A stretch of DNA of 35,339 nt from Alphaproteobacteria bacterium (GTDB lineage: Bacteria; Pseudomonadota; Alphaproteobacteria; Paracaedibacterales; CAIOTO01): positions 1 to 35,339 of the forward strand of contig CANLGW010000007.1 of assembly GCA_947490395.1 (NCBI GenBank). The letters run 5' to 3'. Below the pieces are notes generated by a model, which made no database searches, was not told the DNA's origin, and saw nothing but the letters and a program-made list of their open reading frames with translations. Shown one piece after another: positions 29,263-35,339 of this stretch; the stretch's first letter is position 1, and each line of letters begins with the position of its first letter. The translations under genes were made by a program, and so were the position numbers.

Positions 29263-29778
29263 TTATAATTGAATGGCTATATCTTCGTAGCGTTTAAGAC
29301 GTTTAACCTTATTAATATACAGCTGCCGCTTCAACGACGAAAGGTAATCAATATAAAGTTTTCCATTAAGGTGATCAATTTCATGTTGAATACATGTTGC
29401 CAACAGATCATCAGATTCAATAGCTTGACTTATACCATTTTCATCAAGATAGGTCATTTTAATGGCTTTAGGGCGTTTAACCTCTGCATTTTGTTCAGGC
29501 ACCGATAGACACCCCTCATTACAGACACTCTCTTCATTCGATCGCCACGTAATTTCAGGATTCACCATTTTATAAATGGTTTCACTATCCAAACTAATGA
29601 CAACAAGCCGTAACGATATGCCCACCTGTGGTGCAGCCAATCCAATACCATCTTCAGCGTGCATTGTTTCAACCATGTCATCCAAAATATATTTAATTGT
29701 ATCATCAATAACGGAAACAGGCTTCGCCTTAATGCGAAGCCTTGTATCAGGAACAGTTAGTACAGTCAGTTTAGCCAT
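29263..29778 (-). CDS. def: Peptide deformylase
   Basis: GIGLAAPQVG, EGCLSVPE, QHEIDHLNGKLYIDYLS. Confidence 0.96.
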   Translation of the reverse strand: MAKLTVLTVPDTRLRIKAKPVSVIDDTIKYILDDMVETMHAEDGIGLAAPQVGISLRLVVISLDSETIYKMVNPEITWRSNEESVCNEGCLSVPEQNAEVKRPKAIKMTYLDENGISQAIESDDLLATCIQHEIDHLNGKLYIDYLSSLKRQLYINKVKRLKRYEDIAIQL

Positions 29779-29781
29779 TAT

Positions 29782-31314
29782 TTAATTATTACCACGTCTT
29801 AAAAATGCAGGAATATCAAGAAGATCATTTGCATCATCTTGTGTACTAACCGTGTTTTTAACAACTTGTTCAGTCACGGGTTCAGTTTGCGCACGATTGC
29901 GACTCACTCCTGTAAAACGCTCAAACAACGATGGCGAACGACGACGTGCCTTCTCAGGTTCTTGCGGTTGCGCTGCTTGCGCATTTTTTACAAACGGATT
30001 TGTCGCTTCACTATAAGTCGGAACAGACGCCTCATAAGATGTATGTGCAGCAACAGAAAAATTGCTTTGCGTCGTTTCAAGTGATTCTTTATCTGAAACC
30101 AACTCATTTTCATTTGACAAAGCAGAATTTTTTTCATCCATTGAATGGAATCGATCATGTTCATCTGAACTATACGTAGGCAAAGAATTCGTTGCTTGTG
30201 ATGCAATTGATGAATAAGCATGTGACATACCAGGCATTGTCATTGGATTAGCAGTCGGTGCGGCGCGCGTGTTTATGGATGCAGCCGTACTTGTTGATTC
30301 ATGATTTGCAGCAGTCGTTGTCTTCCATGAAACAGGCGTATTAACACCAATACCCGTTGCGACAACTGAAACACGCATCCGACCATTAAGTTTTTCATCA
30401 AACGTTGAACCAAAAATAATATTAGCCTCGGACTCGACATCTTCGCGAATACGATTGGCGGCTTCGTCAACTTCATACAACGTCATATCATAACCACCAG
30501 TGATGTTAATCAAAACACCCTTAGCGCCTTTCATGGATACATCATCAAGAAGTGGGTTTGAAATAGCCGCTTCAGCTGCATCCAATGCTCGACGATCACC
30601 TTCAGCTTCACCTGTCCCCATCATTGCTTTACCCATTTCAGCCATAACAGCACGAATATCCGCAAAGTCAAGATTGATAAGACCTGGCATAATCATCAAG
30701 TCAGTCACACCGCGAACACCTGAATACAATACATCATCCGCCATTTTAAACGCATCAGCAAACGTCGTACGTTCATTAGCTAAGCGAAAAAGATTTTGGT
30801 TTGGAATAATAATAAGCGTATCGACATATTGGTGCAATTCTTCAATACCACGTTCCGCTGAACGCATGCGATGCGTTCCCTCAAAATGAAATGGCTTTGT
30901 AACAACACCAACCGTTAATATACCACTTTCACGGGCTGCACGCGCAATAACAGGCGCTGCACCTGTCCCTGTGCCACCACCCATACCACCTGTAATAAAT
31001 ACCATGTTACTGCCCTGGAGCTGCGCAATCACATCATCAAGTGACTCTTCAGCTGCCGCACGACCAACATCTGGCTTTGATCCAGCACCAAGCCCCTGCG
31101 TAATATTTAAACCAAGCTGCAAGCGATTCTTCGGGTCAACAAGTGACTGCTCAATAGCCTGCGCATCCGTATTTGCAATAATAAAATCAACACCTTCAAG
31201 TTTTGCCCTAATCATATTATTAACGGCATTACCCCCAGCGCCACCAACACCAACAACCGAGATGCGGGGACGTAATTCTGACTCAAGGGTTGGCTGTGCA
31301 TTTACTTTACTCAT
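29782..31314 (-). CDS. ftsZ: Cell division protein FtsZ
   Basis: [31 protein letters not shown]-terminal DIPAFLRR peptide. Confidence 0.98.
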   Translation of the reverse strand: MSKVNAQPTLESELRPRISVVGVGGAGGNAVNNMIRAKLEGVDFIIANTDAQAIEQSLVDPKNRLQLGLNITQGLGAGSKPDVGRAAAEESLDDVIAQLQGSNMVFITGGMGGGTGTGAAPVIARAARESGILTVGVVTKPFHFEGTHRMRSAERGIEELHQYVDTLIIIPNQNLFRLANERTTFADAFKMADDVLYSGVRGVTDLMIMPGLINLDFADIRAVMAEMGKAMMGTGEAEGDRRALDAAEAAISNPLLDDVSMKGAKGVLINITGGYDMTLYEVDEAANRIREDVESEANIIFGSTFDEKLNGRMRVSVVATGIGVNTPVSWKTTTAANHESTSTAASINTRAAPTANPMTMPGMSHAYSSIASQATNSLPTYSSDEHDRFHSMDEKNSALSNENELVSDKESLETTQSNFSVAAHTSYEASVPTYSEATNPFVKNAQAAQPQEPEKARRRSPSLFERFTGVSRNRAQTEPVTEQVVKNTVSTQDDANDLLDIPAFLRRGNN

Positions 31315-31553
31315 GGTTATATTTATCCTTAAAAAATTAAATAAACTTTTATTTCAATCTTATATTTACATTTAATATAGTATTATTACCTGATTATGAA
31401 CCATAAATAAATGATAAAGTTGGTAAAAATGACTGTTTAAATACGTATCTTACGGACATTGTAATATGCTAATTGAATAGAACCAACAAAATAATTACCC
31501 CATTTTTAATTTTTATCCGCTAAATGAGACTTATTTCTTAAGACGCAACATTA

Positions 31554-32492
31554 CTATCCAGCCTTGTGCATTCTGATCATATCCGTGAGCTTACAGGCCT
31601 GCACCGATTCATACACATCATGCACCCGCACAATATTTGCTCCTCCTAAAATACCAACCGTTAAAGCGGCAAGGCTACCACCCAAACGTTGATTAACAGG
31701 AGCATTCATAGAATATCCAATAAATGATTTGCGCGATACACCCAATAGCAATGGGAAATCAAGCGTTTTAAACAGCGAATGATTAGCGACAAGGGTTAAA
31801 TTTTCATCAATGGTTTTGCCAAACCCAATACCAACATCTAAAATAATCCGATCCCGCTGCAAACCCATTTCAATTGCCCAATCTGCGCGTTTTTCCAAAT
31901 CAGTTAAAACACACTTTAAAAAACGATCTGGATCATAAAACGAAGCCATTTCAATATAACGCCCCCCTAAGTCTGTTTCCTCAATCACGCGTGTTTGAGG
32001 AAAACTATGATCGAACGGATGTGTTTGAGAGTTCATAATGATCGTGTAACATTGATGTTGTACGGCAATATGAATCATATCAGGATCATTCATCAGACCG
32101 CTAATATCATTAATAATTGTTGCCCCATGGGCAAATGCCGCACGCGCAACAGACGCCTTTGTCGTATCAATAGAAATCGGCACTTTAACATGACGATGCA
32201 CGGCATCAATTATGGGGATAATACGATCTATCTCTTCAGCAGCACTTAAAGGACGTGCACCCGGACGTGTGCTTTCAGCACCAATATCGAGCATATGACA
32301 TCCAGCCTCAACAAAAGAATAGGCTTGGTCAATTGCTTTGGTTATAAAATCATTCTTCGCGCACACCTTAATGTTAGATGCAGTAGACATTAAAATGCCA
32401 TCACCAGAAAATGAATCAGGGGTGACGTTAATAATACCCATCACATGCGTATGATCAAAAAAGTTGAATTGGCTCATTATATTCTCCAGCAA
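31554..32492 (-). CDS. folP: Dihydropteroate synthase
   Basis: MGIINVTPDSFSGDG, GAESTRPGA, DVGIGFGKT. Confidence 0.95.
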   Translation of the reverse strand: MLENIMSQFNFFDHTHVMGIINVTPDSFSGDGILMSTASNIKVCAKNDFITKAIDQAYSFVEAGCHMLDIGAESTRPGARPLSAAEEIDRIIPIIDAVHRHVKVPISIDTTKASVARAAFAHGATIINDISGLMNDPDMIHIAVQHQCYTIIMNSQTHPFDHSFPQTRVIEETDLGGRYIEMASFYDPDRFLKCVLTDLEKRADWAIEMGLQRDRIILDVGIGFGKTIDENLTLVANHSLFKTLDFPLLLGVSRKSFIGYSMNAPVNQRLGGSLAALTVGILGGANIVRVHDVYESVQACKLTDMIRMHKAG

Positions 32493-32555
32493 CTAATATA
32501 AGGCTAAAGCCATTATATACAAGCCAGAATATAAAAAAACATAATTTGAGGAAAT

Positions 32556-32631
32556 TGGTGGGCCCTGAAGGATTCGAACCTTCGACCACCTGATTAAAAG
32601 TCAGATGCTCTACCAACTGAGCTAAGGGCCC
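32556..32631 (-). tRNA. tRNA-Lys(UUU) with encoded CCA
   Basis: Minus strand GGGCCCTTAGCTCAGTTGGTAGAGCATCTGACTTTTAATCAGGTGGTCGAAGGTTCGAATCCTTCAGGGCCCACCA; anticodon loop CTTTTAA. Confidence 0.96.
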
Positions 32632-32682
32632 TGGGTCATTTCAGTGTCTGAAGCGACAAAAACATTTATACCTAAAAACGCG

Positions 32683-32710
32683 ATGTGCGTCAAGAATTTT
32701 CAACGCACAT
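32683..32710 (-). terminator. Terminator-like hairpin downstream of the phosphomannomutase gene
   Basis: ATGTGCGT (32683-32690) pairs with ACGCACAT (32703-32710); minus strand continues CGCGTTTTTAGG. Confidence 0.55.
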
Positions 32711-32739
32711 ATGCATAAAAAAATGACATCACCTTACAA

Positions 32740-34113
32740 TCAAAAAGGAATATCAGCGACATACCCTGTTAACAAAGTACGAAGATGCTCTTTTAGGGAT
32801 GGTAAATCCTCTTCAGTAAAGCTTTCGAAACGAGCAACCAAAATAGGTGTTGTGTTTGATGCACGAAGAAGCCACCATCCCGCTTTATTACGTAACCGAA
32901 TGCCATCAACATCACAAAAATCAATCTTATCCGCTTTTAATTTATCGCAAATCGCACGTACAATCTGGAATTTCTGCTCATCAGGGCATGGGATTTTAAT
33001 TTCAGGTGATGTATAAAAATGAGGAATTAAATCAAGAAATTGCCCAATGTCATATCCAAGTGAGGCCAATTCCAACACACGGAGCGCCGCATAAATACCG
33101 TCGTCATAACCAAAATAACGGTCTTTGAAAAAGAAATGTCCACTCATTTCACCACCAAAAAGCGCACCATTTTTAGGCATTAAATTTTTAAAATGTGAAT
33201 GTCCAGTGGGTGACATAAGTGCTACCCCACCTGCGGCCTCAATCGAATCAAAAACAAGCTGACTCGTTTTTACATCCGCCATAATGGCGGCACCTGGGTT
33301 CACCTTCAAAATTGACATGGCTATGAATAGGGTTAATTGATCCCCCCAAATAGCGCGCCCTTTTCGATCAACGACGCCGAGCCTATCGCCATCACCATCA
33401 AAAGCAAGACCTAAATCCAATTTCTCACGTTTCACACGCATAATCAAATCTTGCAAGTTGTCAGGATCTGCAGGATCTGGATGATGATTTGGAAACGTTC
33501 CATCAATATCGGAAAAAAGCAATTGTACATGCACATGGCTTGGCATTTTTTTGCACAATAATTCAACAATCTCACCTGTCGCCCCATTTCCGCAATCAAT
33601 ACCAATGCGAAGCGGCATTTCACCCCAGCGAATTTCTTTTATCAAACACTGTAAATAAGCGGCTATTACACAAATCGATGATAATTGTCCTGGCTCATCA
33701 TAACCAGCTTCACACCATTCAGAGGCATTAAGATTAGCAATATCTTCACCTGAAAATGGACGATCGGCAAGTGTAATTTTAAAACCATTATCTTGCGGTG
33801 GGTTATGTGACCCTGTAATCATAATGCCTGCATCCAGTTTTAAATGCTGCACAGCAAAATAAAGCATGGGCGTAGGACCGCGGCCAACATTCGTTACCTG
33901 AATTCCTTTGGTAATGAGCCCTTCAATAAGGCCATCACGAAGTTCTGGCGAACTTAAGCGCCCATCATACCCAATAGCAATTGTATTTTTATCATGAAAG
34001 GCAAGCCAACCACCAAATTGCAGTCCTATTTGTTTAGCAACATCACGTGAAAGCGTTGTGCCGAATGTGCCACGAATATCATATGCACGTAAAATTGTTG
34101 CCTCAATCATCAA
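32740..34113 (-). CDS. Phosphomannomutase/phosphoglucomutase
   Basis: ILRAYDIRGTFG, TGSHNPPQDNGFK, AFDGDGDRLGVVD. Confidence 0.93.
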   Translation of the reverse strand: MMIEATILRAYDIRGTFGTTLSRDVAKQIGLQFGGWLAFHDKNTIAIGYDGRLSSPELRDGLIEGLITKGIQVTNVGRGPTPMLYFAVQHLKLDAGIMITGSHNPPQDNGFKITLADRPFSGEDIANLNASEWCEAGYDEPGQLSSICVIAAYLQCLIKEIRWGEMPLRIGIDCGNGATGEIVELLCKKMPSHVHVQLLFSDIDGTFPNHHPDPADPDNLQDLIMRVKREKLDLGLAFDGDGDRLGVVDRKGRAIWGDQLTLFIAMSILKVNPGAAIMADVKTSQLVFDSIEAAGGVALMSPTGHSHFKNLMPKNGALFGGEMSGHFFFKDRYFGYDDGIYAALRVLELASLGYDIGQFLDLIPHFYTSPEIKIPCPDEQKFQIVRAICDKLKADKIDFCDVDGIRLRNKAGWWLLRASNTTPILVARFESFTEEDLPSLKEHLRTLLTGYVADIPF

Positions 34114-34219
34114 AAACCCCTCATAGGTAAACCGTTATTGGTTGCCCCTATCCTTGCAATTTAGTGCACGTTATACTATTTTGCAATAATGATAAATCAT
34201 TTAGTTATGTGACTTTTAA

Positions 34220-34666
34220 ATGCTTCGCCTTGCGCTTTTTGAACCTGAAATCCCGCAAAACACGGGGACGTTGATGCGCCTTGGGGCTTGTCTTGATATA
34301 CCAATTGACGTAATTGAACCGTGCGGGTTTATCTATGATGACAAACGGTTAAAACGTTCGGGTATGGATTACCGCGATATTGTCAACGTCACACGACATG
34401 CCGATATTCACGCCTTCTGGGCGGCAACAATGACACATCGTATTCTTTTATTGGATGTAAAAGCCGAGCAATCATTTTATGATTTCACTTTTAAACCCGG
34501 CGATATTGTGATGGTTGGCCGCGAAAGCAATGGCGTGCCCGAATCGGTTTTTAATCAATGCCATACAGCATTAAAGATTCCCATGAATCCGAACTGCCGA
34601 TCACTAAATGTAGCTGTGGCGGCAGCGATGGTGTTAACAGAAGCGGTGCGTCAAATACGATGCTGA
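34220..34666 (+). CDS. trmL: tRNA (cytidine(34)-2'-O)-methyltransferase (SPOUT)
   Basis: LFEPEIPQNTGTLMRLGACLDIPIDVIEPCGF ... MVGRESNGVPESV ... NPNCRSLNVAVAAAMVLTEAVRQ. Confidence 0.95.
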   Translation: MLRLALFEPEIPQNTGTLMRLGACLDIPIDVIEPCGFIYDDKRLKRSGMDYRDIVNVTRHADIHAFWAATMTHRILLLDVKAEQSFYDFTFKPGDIVMVGRESNGVPESVFNQCHTALKIPMNPNCRSLNVAVAAAMVLTEAVRQIRC

Positions 34667-34784
34667 ATGTAATATCATATTATTTACATTAAATTATCTT
34701 CGTTACACATAACATCTTGAAAATAAAAAAGCCGCTGTGTACGCTTAATGGAGAGGTACAACACAACTTAGATATGATCTTCTC

Positions 34785-35228
34785 ATGAAATTAAACCACA
34801 TCGGTCTTGCTGTTATTGTTACCATTCTTTGGGGGTTTAATTTTGTTGTTATGAAAATAGGTCTTCATGAAATGCCGCAGTTTCTCTTTAGCGGTTTACG
34901 CTTCTTAATTACATCAGTTCCCTTAATCTTCTTTATTCCAAAACCGAAAACCTCTTGGTTTGTGATTATTGGCATTGGTGCTACCCAAGGTTTTTTATCG
35001 TTTGCATTATTATTTAAAGGGATGAACCTTGGTGTGCCTGCAGGTCTTGGGTCATTACTCCTTCAGGGGCAGGTACTTTTTTCAATTGGTCTTGCGTTTT
35101 TAATGCTCAGTATAAAACCGACAAAACAGCAATTAATCGGTGTTGCGGTTGCGTCAGTTGGGCTCATTCTTGTTGCTGTAAGTTTGCGTTACCAGCAGTT
35201 CCCGCCAAGCCACACAGGTCTTGAATAA
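34785..35228 (+). CDS. EamA/DMT-family transporter, half-length (one EamA domain)
   Basis: LWGFNFVVMKIGLHEMPQFLFSGLRFLITSVPL; ends after about five TM segments at SHTGLE*. Confidence 0.7.
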   Translation: MKLNHIGLAVIVTILWGFNFVVMKIGLHEMPQFLFSGLRFLITSVPLIFFIPKPKTSWFVIIGIGATQGFLSFALLFKGMNLGVPAGLGSLLLQGQVLFSIGLAFLMLSIKPTKQQLIGVAVASVGLILVAVSLRYQQFPPSHTGLE

Positions 35229-35339
35229 TAAGGGTTTTTAAAACTATTTTTCGTAGACTTTTAAAAAAAACGGTTTATACATCGTGTATAACGTGCATGA
35301 AGTTATTTGAATCATGAATCAAACACGAAAGTATTTTAG

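Noticed and set aside
30500-31375. Plus-strand ORFs of 129 and 134 aa antisense to ftsZ
   Set aside because: Antisense shadow ORFs over a highly conserved gene.
1-35339. CRISPR arrays, integrated phage or IS elements
   Set aside because: No regularly spaced repeats, integrase, phage structural genes or intact transposase; the Rpn-like gene is not by itself evidence of a mobile element.

Overview
AT-rich window of bacterial chromosome, almost certainly alphaproteobacterial and plausibly a Holosporales-like intracellular lineage (inferred from gene content and hemJ-rho / rpmH-rnpA-yidD-yidC-engB gene order, not proven). Most of it is housekeeping: rpsT, an rRNA uracil-methyltransferase, a zinc/manganese-type ABC importer (ATPase and permease), nuoC-nuoD, pepA, rpmH-rnpA-yidD-yidC-engB, a D,D-carboxypeptidase, tatA, hemJ-rho, gltX, tyrS, ftsZ-def, folP, tRNA-Lys(UUU), phosphomannomutase and trmL. 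rpmH and tatA are too short for the supplied ORF track; I read them directly. Accessory content: a signal-peptide-bearing Rpn/PD-(D/E)XK nuclease-like protein; an AbrB/PIN toxin-antitoxin pair with operator-like repeats and an apparent loss of one catalytic Asp; a three-gene ATGA-coupled HipA operon with toxin-first order, a large HTH partner and a membrane-anchored first gene; an orphan secreted small protein plus 709-aa acidic protein pair; an RsbW-like ATPase coupled to a FliJ-like coiled-coil protein; and an internally duplicated exported membrane protein. The strongest candidate for an undescribed system is the HipA trio at 11529-14148.
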